A stretch of 6,141 nucleotides of DNA from Lachnospiraceae bacterium. GTDB taxonomy: Bacteria; Bacillota; Clostridia; Lachnospirales; Lachnospiraceae. The position numbers were made by a program, and so were the translations under genes. The notes under the pieces are model-generated. The model did no database searches. It was given only the letters and a program-made list of their open reading frames with translations, and had not been told where the DNA came from. The stretch is from assembly GCA_017651385.1 (NCBI GenBank), contig JAGCCY010000237.1, positions 1-6,141 of the forward strand, written 5' to 3'. This document shows positions 1 through 6,141 of the stretch, piece after piece. Each line of letters begins with the position of its first letter. Position 1 is the stretch's first letter.

Positions 1-177
1 GGTCTTTCCCGGCTGAGAGCTTGTACGTGCTAAGCTCTTTCTGTTCATTATAGCATTAATGAGAGAAGATTTTCCAACATTACTCTTTCCTGCGAAAGCT
101 ATCTCGGGAAGAGTGTTGTCCGGAAGCTTGCTTGTAATACCGCAGACAGTCTCAAGATTAACACTTCTTATTATCAT
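1..177 (-). CDS. engB: Ribosome biogenesis GTPase EngB/YsxC (YihA family), N-terminal part
   Basis: Only the first 59 codons are present, and the gene runs off the left edge. The family is a small GTPase of about 200 residues that acts in the cytoplasm in assembly of the large ribosomal subunit. The sequence shows a P-loop, GKSNVGKSS at residues 30-38, followed by SLINAIMN and then TSSQPGKT, whose final Thr59 is the expected switch I threonine. SxPGxT after GxxNVGKSS is the signature of EngB. The start is the ATG at 177. It is preceded by GGTGA, which matches part of the anti-SD complement, four bases upstream. It follows clpX by 56 bases with a hairpin between them, so it probably belongs to the same transcript with reduced read-through. 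The identification is firm, but the C-terminal two thirds cannot be checked here. Confidence 0.95.
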   Translation of the reverse strand, partial: MIIRSVNLETVCGITSKLPDNTLPEIAFAGKSNVGKSSLINAIMNRKSLARTSSQPGKT

Positions 178-202
178 CTTTTCACCGTTTTCCCTATAAA
201 AC

Positions 203-230
203 TTAACGCCACCTTTTAGGGTGGCGTTAA
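203..230 (-). terminator. Hairpin between clpX and engB, weak terminator or attenuator
   Basis: A perfect 11-bp stem pairs 203-213 with 220-230 around a 6-base loop (214-219) and begins three bases after the clpX stop codon. In the transcript it is followed by GUUUUAUA, a short and interrupted U-tract. The stem has six GC pairs and is strong, but the U-run is modest. It probably gives partial termination, or 3' end protection of the clpX message, rather than a full stop. engB starts only 25 bases after it and shows no obvious promoter of its own. Strand polarity is inferred from the U-tract: on the plus strand the stem is followed by mixed sequence. Confidence 0.65.
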
Positions 231-233
231 TGA

Positions 234-1511
234 TCATTCTGCCTTTTTAAGCCTGCCCGTCTTTGCATGAACGGTAAGCGGAGGTTTTCCGTCGACTACC
301 GATTCTTTTGTAATGGTACAGCTTGTGATCGTTTCATCGGAAGGGATCTTAAACATTACATCCATCATGACGTTCTCAAGTATCGAACGAAGACCTCTTG
401 CACCGGTCTTGCTCTCCATCGCCTTATCCGCAATGGCTTCGACCGCATCTGGTTCAAATGTAAGTTCAACATTGTCCATTCCGAACAATTTCTTGTATTG
501 CTTAATGAGCGCATTCTTAGGCTCGGTCAATATCCTTACCATTGCCTCTCTGTCAAGTCCTTCCAAGGATACCATGATCGGCACACGACCCACAAATTCG
601 GGAATGAGTCCGAACTTTATAAGATCCTGAGGAGTGACATCCTTAAGAACATCGCTTACATCGCGGTTCTTTTTGGATACACCGGTCGCATTGAATCCTA
701 TCGAACTTTGATCCATTCTCGCATCCACTATCTTGTCAAGTCCGTCGAAAGCTCCGCCGCAGATGAAAAGAATATTTGTGGTATTGATCGGGATAAGTTC
801 CTGATGGGGATGCTTACGGCCGCCCTGGGGGGGAACGTTTGCATCGGTTCCTTCGATTATCTTAAGTAAAGCCTGCTGAACGCCTTCGCCCGATACATCT
901 CTGGTAATCGAGACATTTTCGCTCTTCTTTGTGATCTTGTCTATCTCATCGATATAGATGATACCGCGCTGTGCTCGCTCCACATCGTAATCCGCTGCCT
1001 GAATGAGCTTAAGAAGGATGTTTTCAACATCTTCTCCGACATAACCGGCTTCTGTAAGCGTTGTGGCATCGGCTATGGCAAAAGGAACGTTTAAGATCTT
1101 TGCAAGCGTCTGTGCAAGATAAGTCTTACCCGAGCCTGTGGGTCCTATCATAATGATGTTGCTCTTCTGAAGCTCAACATCATCGTCTTCGGACTTCTGT
1201 TCCCCGGAAAGGATCCTCTTGTAATGATTGTACACCGCAACGGAAAGAACCTTCTTGGCGGTTTCCTGACCTATTACAAATCCGTCCAAGAAATCTTTTA
1301 TCTCCTGCGGCTTTAAAAGATTGATATCATCCTTTTTGAGCCTCGGGGTGCCCTTTTCGCGTATATCTTCAAATTCGTCGTCGATCATCGAAGCACATAC
1401 GGCCACGCACTCATCACATATGTATATATTGTCGGGACCCGCAATAAGCTTCATGACCATAGTCTGAGGCTTACCGCAAAACGAACAATGCGCTTTCTGC
1501 ATCTTTGCCAT
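234..1511 (-). CDS. clpX: ATP-dependent Clp protease ATP-binding subunit ClpX
   Basis: AAA+ unfoldase, 425 residues, normal full length. It forms a hexamer that recognises, unfolds and threads proteins into ClpP. Domains in order: an N-terminal zinc-binding domain with Cys9, Cys12, Cys32 and Cys35; Walker A GPTGSGKT at 123-130; pore loop GYVG at 156-159; Walker B IIYIDE ending at Asp188-Glu189; RKH loop at 232-234; the ClpP-docking IGF tripeptide at 271-273; arginine finger around Arg309 (EFVGR); sensor 2 GAR at 370-372. All key residues are present, so it should be active. The ATG shares its A with the clpP TAA stop (TAATG). A GGAG eight bases upstream, inside the clpP end, supports this start; Met4 is a weaker alternative. 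The overlap points to translational coupling with clpP. A short acidic insert (SEDDDVE, about 107-113) precedes Walker A, as is common in this family. Confidence 0.98.
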   Translation of the reverse strand: MAKMQKAHCSFCGKPQTMVMKLIAGPDNIYICDECVAVCASMIDDEFEDIREKGTPRLKKDDINLLKPQEIKDFLDGFVIGQETAKKVLSVAVYNHYKRILSGEQKSEDDDVELQKSNIIMIGPTGSGKTYLAQTLAKILNVPFAIADATTLTEAGYVGEDVENILLKLIQAADYDVERAQRGIIYIDEIDKITKKSENVSITRDVSGEGVQQALLKIIEGTDANVPPQGGRKHPHQELIPINTTNILFICGGAFDGLDKIVDARMDQSSIGFNATGVSKKNRDVSDVLKDVTPQDLIKFGLIPEFVGRVPIMVSLEGLDREAMVRILTEPKNALIKQYKKLFGMDNVELTFEPDAVEAIADKAMESKTGARGLRSILENVMMDVMFKIPSDETITSCTITKESVVDGKPPLTVHAKTGRLKKAE

Positions 1512-2116
1512 TATTTATTCTCCAGTTCCTGAGCCTTGTGATTTGTAATGACTTCATCGATAAGGCCGTATTCCTTGGCTTCCTCTGCAGTCTTCCAGTT
1601 ATCACGATCCGTGTCCTCGCAAACTTCTTCGTAAGGACGGCCTGTGTTCTCCGCAAGCATTCTGTTCAGCTTTTCTTTTGTCTGAAGGATATGCTTTGCA
1701 GCGATCTCTATTTCCGTTGCCTGACCCTGAGCTCCGCCCAAAGGCTGATGTATCATGATCTCGGCATTGGGAAGAGCGAATCTCTTGCCCTTTGCGCCGC
1801 CCGCAAGCAAAAATGCACCCATACTTGCGGCCATACCTATACAGATAGTGGATACATCACACTTTACAAACTGCATGGTATCGTATATTGCCATTCCTGC
1901 GGTTACCGAACCGCCGGGGCTGTTGATATACAGATGGATATCCTTTTCGGGATCTTCAGCCTCAAGGAAGAGCATCTGGGCAACAACAAGGCTTGCCGTT
2001 GTCTCATTGACTTCTTCGCCGAGGAATATAATTCTTTCTTTTAACAGACGCGAATAAATGTCGTAGGAACGCTCTCCCCGACTGGTCTGCTCTATGACAT
2101 AAGGTACTAAACTCAT
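1511..2116 (-). CDS. clpP: ATP-dependent Clp protease proteolytic subunit ClpP
   Basis: Self-compartmentalising serine peptidase that forms a tetradecamer and degrades the chains fed in by ClpX. With the start chosen here it is 201 residues, the usual length. The catalytic triad is complete: Ser98 in GMAASMG, His123 in MIHQP and Asp172 in DRDNW. The oxyanion/strand motif INSPGGSV is at 64-71. An in-frame ATG at 2134 would add six residues (MPRRRK), but those codons are the Shine-Dalgarno sequence itself. AAGGAGG at 2123-2129 lies six bases before the ATG at 2116, and the protein then begins [10 protein letters not shown], which is typical of ClpP. The start follows the tig stop codon after a single base (TAA-A-ATG), and the stop overlaps the clpX start by one base. 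The N-terminal loop [15 protein letters not shown], which gates the pore, is intact. Confidence 0.98.
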   Translation of the reverse strand: MSLVPYVIEQTSRGERSYDIYSRLLKERIIFLGEEVNETTASLVVAQMLFLEAEDPEKDIHLYINSPGGSVTAGMAIYDTMQFVKCDVSTICIGMAASMGAFLLAGGAKGKRFALPNAEIMIHQPLGGAQGQATEIEIAAKHILQTKEKLNRMLAENTGRPYEEVCEDTDRDNWKTAEEAKEYGLIDEVITNHKAQELENK

Positions 2117-2117
2117 T

Positions 2118-3407
2118 TTACGCCTCCTTGGCATTGTCTACCACGAAATCAACCGCTTTCTGAATTGCGAGGTCTTCCTTGATCTGCTTGATCGCGGTCT
2201 CATTCTCACCTATCATTTCCTTAAGCTTGTCGATCTCCATCTTGTAGTCTTCCGACATACGCTTAAGTTCGTTCTCATAATCCTCATCGGATACTTCGAT
2301 CTTTTCTGCCTTTACAACATTCTCAAGCACAAGTCTTGACTTGATCCTCTTTTCTGCCTGAGGAGCCATCTGCTCAAGAAGCTTGTCGGCTGTAAGACCT
2401 GTAAACTTCATATACTGATCCATTGACAGACCCTGACTCTGGATCCTCTGTGCAAAATCCTGGATCATCTGTCTCTTCTGGGTCTCAAGCATAGCTTCGG
2501 GAATGTTCATCTCGGATGCTTCGATGATGGCATCGATAACGGCATCTTCCTTCTGATCCTTTGCTTCTTTTGCTTTCTTCTCTTCAAGACCCTTCTTTAC
2601 TGAATCCTTGTACTCCGCAAATGTATCATATTCGGAAACTTCCGAAGCGAACTCATCATCAAGCTCGGGAAGTTCTTTTTCTTTTACTTCATTGATCTTG
2701 CACTTAAATACTGCTTCCTTGCCCTTTAATTCTTCTGCATGATAATCTTCGGGGAAAGTAACCTTAACTTCGACTTCATCGCCCTTCTTGGCACCGATAA
2801 GCTGCTCTTCGAAACCGGGGATAAATGCGCCCGAACCGATGGTAAGAGGATAATTCTCTCCCTTTCCGCCTTCAAAAGCAACACCGTCCACAAAACCTTC
2901 AAAGTCGATCATTGTCTCATCCTTGTCCTGAACGGGACGATCTACGGATACGCTTCTTGCGGAATTCTCGCGTTCTTTGTCGATAGCTGCGTTAACTTCA
3001 TCTTCGGTAACTTCGGTATCGATCTTTGCGATCTTTACACCCTTGTATTTTCCGAGCTTGATCTCAGGCTTTAAAGCAACCTTTGCGGTAAAGATAAAAG
3101 GCTTGCCCTTTTCGATCTGTACCACTTCGATCTCGGGAGTGGAAACGATCTCCTCCCCGCACTCGTCATAAGCCTTGTCGTATGCTGTCTCGATCATGTC
3201 ATTGGCAGCATCTTCATAGAAGATCTCGGGACCGTACATCTTCTCGATAACGGCTCTGGGAGCCTTGCCTTTACGGAAACCCGGAATACTTACTTTATTC
3301 TTATTCTTGTTAAAAGCTCTGTCCAGAGCCTTTTCCACTTCATCTTCAGGAACCTCTATGGTAAGCTTGGCCATGCTGTTCTCTAATTTTTCTACACTGA
3401 CGCTCAT
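2118..3407 (-). CDS. tig: Trigger factor, ribosome-associated chaperone and peptidyl-prolyl isomerase
   Basis: Trigger factor binds near the ribosomal exit tunnel and shields nascent chains; it also has cis-trans prolyl isomerase activity. Its 429 residues match the usual length. The N-terminal ribosome-binding domain carries the signature GFRKG at 43-47, within [10 protein letters not shown]. The FKBP-like isomerase domain spans about 158-245, with [16 protein letters not shown] at 190-205. The remainder is the charged, helical C-terminal chaperone domain, rich in Lys and Glu. The start at 3407 is supported by AAGGAGG at 3415-3421, seven bases upstream. It is the first gene of the tig-clpP-clpX cluster and has its own extended -10 promoter. 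No domain is missing and no frameshift is seen. Confidence 0.98.
   Translation of the reverse strand: MSVSVEKLENSMAKLTIEVPEDEVEKALDRAFNKNKNKVSIPGFRKGKAPRAVIEKMYGPEIFYEDAANDMIETAYDKAYDECGEEIVSTPEIEVVQIEKGKPFIFTAKVALKPEIKLGKYKGVKIAKIDTEVTEDEVNAAIDKERENSARSVSVDRPVQDKDETMIDFEGFVDGVAFEGGKGENYPLTIGSGAFIPGFEEQLIGAKKGDEVEVKVTFPEDYHAEELKGKEAVFKCKINEVKEKELPELDDEFASEVSEYDTFAEYKDSVKKGLEEKKAKEAKDQKEDAVIDAIIEASEMNIPEAMLETQKRQMIQDFAQRIQSQGLSMDQYMKFTGLTADKLLEQMAPQAEKRIKSRLVLENVVKAEKIEVSDEDYENELKRMSEDYKMEIDKLKEMIGENETAIKQIKEDLAIQKAVDFVVDNAKEA
2123..2129 (-). promoter_or_regulatory. Shine-Dalgarno site of clpP, inside the end of tig
   Basis: AAGGAGG on the minus strand, six bases before the ATG at 2116. It decides the clpP start: the more upstream in-frame ATG at 2134 has no comparable site and would translate this one. 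The site lies within the last codons of tig, so ribosomes ending tig translation would uncover or directly feed clpP initiation. Confidence 0.9.
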
Positions 3408-3414
3408 TAAATAT

Positions 3415-3421
3415 CCTCCTT
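3415..3421 (-). promoter_or_regulatory. Shine-Dalgarno site of tig
   Basis: Consensus AAGGAGG on the minus strand, seven bases before the ATG at 3407. It fixes the tig start and suggests strong translation, as expected for an abundant chaperone. Confidence 0.9.
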
Positions 3422-3430
3422 AATATATGT

Positions 3431-3454
3431 AAGCCGCAAACCGTCCGACGGCTT
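3431..3454 (-). other. Small hairpin in the tig 5' leader
   Basis: AAGCCG (3449-3454 read on the minus strand) pairs with CGGCTT (3431-3436) around a 12-base loop. The loop side also contains CCGT-CGG-ACGG, a competing 4-bp stem that shares three bases with the first. The structure ends nine bases upstream of the Shine-Dalgarno site. It could modulate initiation or message stability, but the stem is short and may be incidental. No U-tract follows it on the minus strand. Confidence 0.35.
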
Positions 3455-3494
3455 AAAACACTATTTTTTGTCGCACTTGCCACAATACCAAGAG

Positions 3495-3523
3495 ATTATA
3501 GCACAACGTTTGTGGGTTTGCCA
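3495..3523 (-). promoter_or_regulatory. Extended -10 promoter for tig-clpP-clpX
   Basis: On the minus strand, TGCTATAAT at 3495-3503 combines a perfect -10 hexamer (TATAAT) with the TGN extension. TGGCAA at 3518-3523, 17 bases upstream, is a weak -35 (three of six). This is the expected pattern for a vegetative sigma-A promoter that relies on its extended -10. Transcription would start near 3486-3488, giving a leader of about 80 nt before tig. I see no CIRCE or tandem CtsR-type repeat around it, so heat-shock control of the types known in Firmicutes is not evident. Confidence 0.75.
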
Positions 3524-3563
3524 GCAAATTTATTCTTTATTAATAATTGTTAGTCTTTTTTAA

Positions 3564-3603
3564 ATGATCGTAAGCGCGGATGTTACCATATTCCAACGAT
3601 CAT
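3564..3603 (-). terminator. Dyad immediately after the LicD-gene stop codon, doubtful terminator
   Basis: ATGATCGT (3596-3603) and ACGATCAT (3564-3571) form an 8-bp perfect stem that starts right after the TAG stop codon. The 24-base loop can itself fold weakly (GG, bulge, ATG-GTAA-CAT, CC). The transcript continues UUUAAAAAAG, so there is no real U-tract. It may act as a 3' stability element or an inefficient terminator. If it does not stop transcription, some LicD-gene transcripts would enter tig. Confidence 0.35.
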
Positions 3604-5916
3604 CTATATAACGTCATAACTTTGTATCATCACGGGTTTTCCCGCTTCGACAAAAAGATGTGCGAGACAGCCCGGATCACCGTAAAAAGCATCGCACCGG
3701 GTCACAATATCCGGATAATCATCAGAAGAAATGCTGTTATCAAGCAGCACCTGTTCTATCCCGCTTTTCTCTAAACGAGCCGTCAAAAGATCATCATATT
3801 CTTTAAACAGTCCGGGTTCATACTTTTTATATTCATCGTAAGGTGTCTTGTTCCTTACAAATATGCATCTAACACTGTCTTTGTTCTCAGCAAATACTTC
3901 GATCGAGGACTTTATCTTTTCAAGGGCTTTCTCACCGTATAATGCAATATCGGAATAATCGCAGTAATATGCGATCGTCTTTATGTCTTCCTTTCCGTTT
4001 TGCAAAAGAACACTGCTGCCCTCTGTATCTGCGGTCTGTATCTTCTCTTCCCAGATGCTTCGTGTCTTTGTCCCCGCAAATTCAGTAAGCTTTTCTATAT
4101 AAAGAGTTCTGAGCGCATCGGAATCAACGTAAGTCACATCGGCATTGACCACGCCCGGCATTGTGCAATAATAGCGCATATTGGCATACTCGCACGGATC
4201 GTCTTTTGAAAAATCCTTTATCTTAAACCACGGAACATATACAAGCCTGTCCGTCATCTTAAGAAGATTTTCACTGTAATAAAACGGCGGTATGCTCGTT
4301 GCTTCGTTAAATTGATCGTAGGGGCTGTTTATGTATATGATATCCGGACGATGGAGCATAATATCGTACTCATCGTATCGTGTCAAATAAACTTCTTCGG
4401 GGTATCCCGTAACATCATATGACATGTTGATAAGCGAGCCGTCGTAATCTTTTCCGTATATGGGAAGCGGGACGACGAATACATCGGTATCCTCATCTTC
4501 CGATGCTTTTTTATAAAAAGGCATAAGAGATTCAAAATATTTACCCTTGTACGGAAGGAATAGAACTTCCTTTCTTGTGCTTACCTTGTCATTGATCCTT
4601 TCAAGAGTTTCGCATAAAGACGTATATGTTTTATTAATATCACTTGTTATTTTCGCTTCGGTTGCGGCACTTTCCGAAAGAAACAGCACAGACATCTCAT
4701 ATATTTCTTCGCAATACCTTTCAAGAAGCTTCACGATATCATAGCCTTCGCCCTTTATCGCTTCCATATAATTTCCAAGTTCTATCGAAAGCTGCTGACA
4801 GTCCTCAAGAAGTCCCGGGATGTCTTCGTAAGTTAATGCACTGACCGCCTGTCCCATATGATCGTTTAACCGGTTTATTTCGGAAAGGCATTCATTGACA
4901 ACCGATCTGTAAGTATCGTTATGATCGGGCTTACCCTCTTTGCGTTCTTTTACCTGCTCGATAAGAAGATCCTCTTCAATCCTGTAACCCGGCATGTCGA
5001 AATCGAGAAGTTTTGAAAATTCGCGTTTCGCTTTTTCGAAATAAGGGTATTCATGTGCGGCTGCACCCTTTACAACACGCACAAAATCACCATAGTGGTC
5101 TTTAAGCGCGGCACAATATGCGATCGGGACGGGTATAGTCCATTCTTCAAACGGGATATTCACGGTTTTACCATAATAATATGAAGGCATCTCTTTAATG
5201 CCTTTAAGCCCCCATGGCATCATCTGCACGATAGAGTCGGATTCAGAGTCCTTAAATGAGGAAAAAAGCTTCATGACCTCGATATCCAGAAGCTGCCTTA
5301 TCTTAGGATCGGAACAGTCATCAGGTATATCGATACCGAGACTTTCCTTTAATACGGCAAGTTCACGTCTGAGTTCTGTGCCGGACAGTTCCCCCTTTCG
5401 TACCGCTTCCGAAACATTAAGTATCTGCCATGCTTCGGCCTTCATGTCCTCAAAAGCTTTTTTGTCGGACGGTATATGGTCGAACACAAAAATATCAACA
5501 CAGGCAATATAAGGAAATCCGTGAAATTTGCGAAGATGTTCGGGAGTAAAAGAAATCTTGACAGTGTTTACGACATTTGCAAGAAACTGATCGTGGTCGT
5601 CTTTGGTCGTAAGATCGTATACACTAAAGCCTTCGGGAAGCATTGAAACACCCTCGGCCATAAATTTATCATAGTCCTCGCGCAGCATGCATATATCAAG
5701 ATCGTCGTCCCAGGGCACAAAACCCATGTGGCGGACCGCACCCAGAAATGTCCCCCACGAAGCAAAATATCTTATATTCAGTTTTTCCGAAACCCTGTCG
5801 ATCTCGCTAAGGATCGAAAGTTCAGCCGCCCACGCCTGTTTAACGGCCGCAGACACATAGAACCCTTCCCTTATCTCATCTTCATAGTAGGCTTCATCCG
5901 GAATAAATCTTTCCAT
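3604..5916 (-). CDS. Two-domain surface-polymer enzyme: LicD family domain fused to a TagF-like domain
   Basis: Predicted cytoplasmic protein of 770 residues, with no signal peptide or membrane segment. The LicD domain (about 33-300) belongs to the nucleotidyltransferase-fold family that transfers phosphocholine or similar groups to cell-surface glycans. Visible motifs are GTFLGAVRH at 55-63, PWDDDLDI at 68-75 with likely metal ligands Asp72 and Asp74, CVDIFVFDHIP at 139-149 with Asp141, and YGDF at 275-278. A helical linker (about 334-448) follows. The C-terminal part (about 449-770) has alternating strands and helices: VLFLPYKGKYFESL at 451-464, HRPDIIYINSPYDQ at 522-535, and a terminal YGDPGCLAHLFVEAGKPVMI. 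It recalls CDP-glycerol glycerophosphotransferase-like proteins of Lachnospiraceae, but the WHGT(P)LK motif of TagF is absent. The start at 5916 is fixed by an in-frame TAA nine bases upstream; the SD (CAGG) is weak. LicD membership is firm. The substrate and the C-terminal activity are unknown. Confidence 0.88.
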   Translation of the reverse strand: MERFIPDEAYYEDEIREGFYVSAAVKQAWAAELSILSEIDRVSEKLNIRYFASWGTFLGAVRHMGFVPWDDDLDICMLREDYDKFMAEGVSMLPEGFSVYDLTTKDDHDQFLANVVNTVKISFTPEHLRKFHGFPYIACVDIFVFDHIPSDKKAFEDMKAEAWQILNVSEAVRKGELSGTELRRELAVLKESLGIDIPDDCSDPKIRQLLDIEVMKLFSSFKDSESDSIVQMMPWGLKGIKEMPSYYYGKTVNIPFEEWTIPVPIAYCAALKDHYGDFVRVVKGAAAHEYPYFEKAKREFSKLLDFDMPGYRIEEDLLIEQVKERKEGKPDHNDTYRSVVNECLSEINRLNDHMGQAVSALTYEDIPGLLEDCQQLSIELGNYMEAIKGEGYDIVKLLERYCEEIYEMSVLFLSESAATEAKITSDINKTYTSLCETLERINDKVSTRKEVLFLPYKGKYFESLMPFYKKASEDEDTDVFVVPLPIYGKDYDGSLINMSYDVTGYPEEVYLTRYDEYDIMLHRPDIIYINSPYDQFNEATSIPPFYYSENLLKMTDRLVYVPWFKIKDFSKDDPCEYANMRYYCTMPGVVNADVTYVDSDALRTLYIEKLTEFAGTKTRSIWEEKIQTADTEGSSVLLQNGKEDIKTIAYYCDYSDIALYGEKALEKIKSSIEVFAENKDSVRCIFVRNKTPYDEYKKYEPGLFKEYDDLLTARLEKSGIEQVLLDNSISSDDYPDIVTRCDAFYGDPGCLAHLFVEAGKPVMIQSYDVI

Positions 5917-5938
5917 GTTATTTTACCTGCCGGGTATC

Positions 5939-6016
5939 TTATATAAAAAGAGCCTTACGGATCTTAAGATTATTAGCGATCAAAGCTTCCCGCTTCTTTT
6001 CATCGCATATTTTCAA
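5939..6016 (-). CDS. Candidate 25-residue leader ORF, function unknown
   Basis: A TTG codon at 6016 has AGGGG (6023-6027) six bases upstream and opens a 25-codon frame, MKICDEKKREAL... ending RKALFI and a TAA, 22 bases before the LicD-gene start. The spacing to the SD is good, and the SD is better than that of the LicD gene itself. However, it would lie only about 13 nt from the predicted transcript start. The peptide is basic and carries no membrane segment or run of one amino acid, so classical amino-acid attenuation is unlikely. ANNLKIRKAL slightly recalls the first helix of XRE-type regulators, so it could be a remnant. It may equally be chance. Confidence 0.25.
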   Translation of the reverse strand: MKICDEKKREALIANNLKIRKALFI

Positions 6017-6035
6017 AACATTCCCCTATTTAAAT

Positions 6036-6064
6036 ATATTATCACTATAAACAGGCCGTATCAA
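6036..6064 (-). promoter_or_regulatory. Promoter of the LicD-family gene
   Basis: On the minus strand, TTGATA (6059-6064, five of six to the -35 consensus) lies 17 bases from TAATAT (6036-6041, four of six to the -10). A TGA directly before the -10 provides the TGN extension. Transcription would start near 6029, giving a leader of about 113 nt before the ATG at 5916. One arm of the inverted repeat lies in the spacer, so occupation of that arm could block the promoter. Confidence 0.65.
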
Positions 6065-6116
6065 TAAATTTAACTGTCCGAAAGTACGCATGATTGTCAA
6101 ATTGCATCCTGTTTAT
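6047..6116. repeat. Perfect 9-bp inverted repeat shared by two divergent promoters
   Basis: ATAAACAGG at 6047-6055 and its exact reverse complement CCTGTTTAT at 6108-6116 are 61 bp apart centre to centre, about six helical turns, so both would face the same side of the DNA. The first arm lies within the -35/-10 spacer of the LicD-gene promoter. The second lies within the spacer of the candidate plus-strand promoter. This is the layout of a pair of operators bound by one regulator, perhaps with looping. The regulator is not identifiable from this window. Confidence 0.45.
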
Positions 6117-6124
6117 GTTATACT
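6094..6124 (+). promoter_or_regulatory. Candidate divergent promoter facing out of the window
   Basis: TTGTCA (6094-6099, five of six) and TATACT (6119-6124, five of six) are separated by 19 bases, longer than ideal. The -10 carries the TGN extension (TGT at 6116-6118), which can tolerate this. Transcription would start near 6131 and run off the right edge toward a gene that cannot be seen. That gene would be divergent from the LicD gene. Confidence 0.45.
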
Positions 6125-6141
6125 CATAATTGATAAATCAC

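Noticed and set aside
267..869. A 200-codon plus-strand open frame opposite clpX
   Set aside because: It is fully antisense to a well-conserved ClpX reading frame, has no convincing ribosome binding site or promoter, and its product has no recognisable motif. It is a shadow of the codon pattern of clpX.
1505..2044. A 179-codon plus-strand open frame opposite clpP
   Set aside because: It is antisense to the complete clpP, cysteine-rich in a way that follows from the opposite strand, and has no supporting start signals.
2739..3074. A 111-codon plus-strand open frame opposite tig
   Set aside because: It lies entirely within the conserved isomerase region of tig and has no independent support.
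3431..3469. A plus-strand terminator made of the stem at 3431-3454 and the T-run at 3464-3469
   Set aside because: The T-run begins about ten bases after the stem, too far for an intrinsic terminator, and no plus-strand gene ends there.
3408..3603. CIRCE or CtsR operator upstream of tig
   Set aside because: Neither the TTAGCACTC inverted repeat nor tandem GGTCAAA heptamers are present on either strand of the gap.
6095..6100. A perfect TTGACA on the minus strand as a further -35 element
   Set aside because: No acceptable -10 hexamer lies 16-18 bases downstream; the bases there read ACAGTT. The promoter at 6036-6064 fits better.
1..6141. CRISPR array, insertion sequence, tRNA or rRNA gene
   Set aside because: No regularly spaced direct repeats, no transposase frame or terminal inverted repeats, and no tRNA- or rRNA-like sequence were seen. 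Nearly all of the window is covered by intact genes.

Overview
The window looks like chromosomal DNA of a low-to-moderate GC Gram-positive bacterium of the class Clostridia, most likely Lachnospiraceae. This is inferred from the tig-clpP-clpX order, consensus AAGGAGG ribosome binding sites, protein sequences typical of that family, and a large LicD-containing surface-polymer protein. All supported genes lie on the minus strand, so the window reads from its right end (6141) to its left end (1).

Right edge (5917-6141): a 225-base intergenic region. It carries a good minus-strand promoter for the LicD gene and a candidate plus-strand promoter pointing out of the window. A perfect 9-bp inverted repeat places one arm in the spacer of each promoter, which suggests a shared divergent control region. 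A very short TTG-started ORF lies between the minus promoter and the LicD gene.

5916-3604: a 770-residue two-domain protein. The N-terminal LicD nucleotidyltransferase/phosphotransferase domain is joined through a helical linker to a C-terminal domain distantly like the TagB/TagF teichoic-acid glycerophosphotransferases. It probably decorates or builds a phosphorylated cell-surface polymer. It is the only accessory-type gene in the window and the least well understood.

3603-3408: a 196-base gap with a dyad just after the LicD stop codon, an extended -10 promoter, and an approximately 80-nt leader with a small hairpin before tig.

3407-1: the protein quality-control cluster. tig (trigger factor) is followed one base later by clpP (peptidase), which overlaps clpX (AAA+ unfoldase) by one base. 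A strong hairpin separates clpX from engB (ribosome-assembly GTPase), whose first 59 codons are in the window. Trigger factor meets nascent chains at the ribosome, and ClpXP degrades tagged or misfolded proteins. The tight junctions suggest one transcript with translational coupling, and the hairpin may lower expression of engB. No lon gene separates clpX from engB, although one often does in related Firmicutes. Apart from the LicD fusion and its control region, the window is ordinary housekeeping sequence, and I do not see a clear new defence or mobile system in it.
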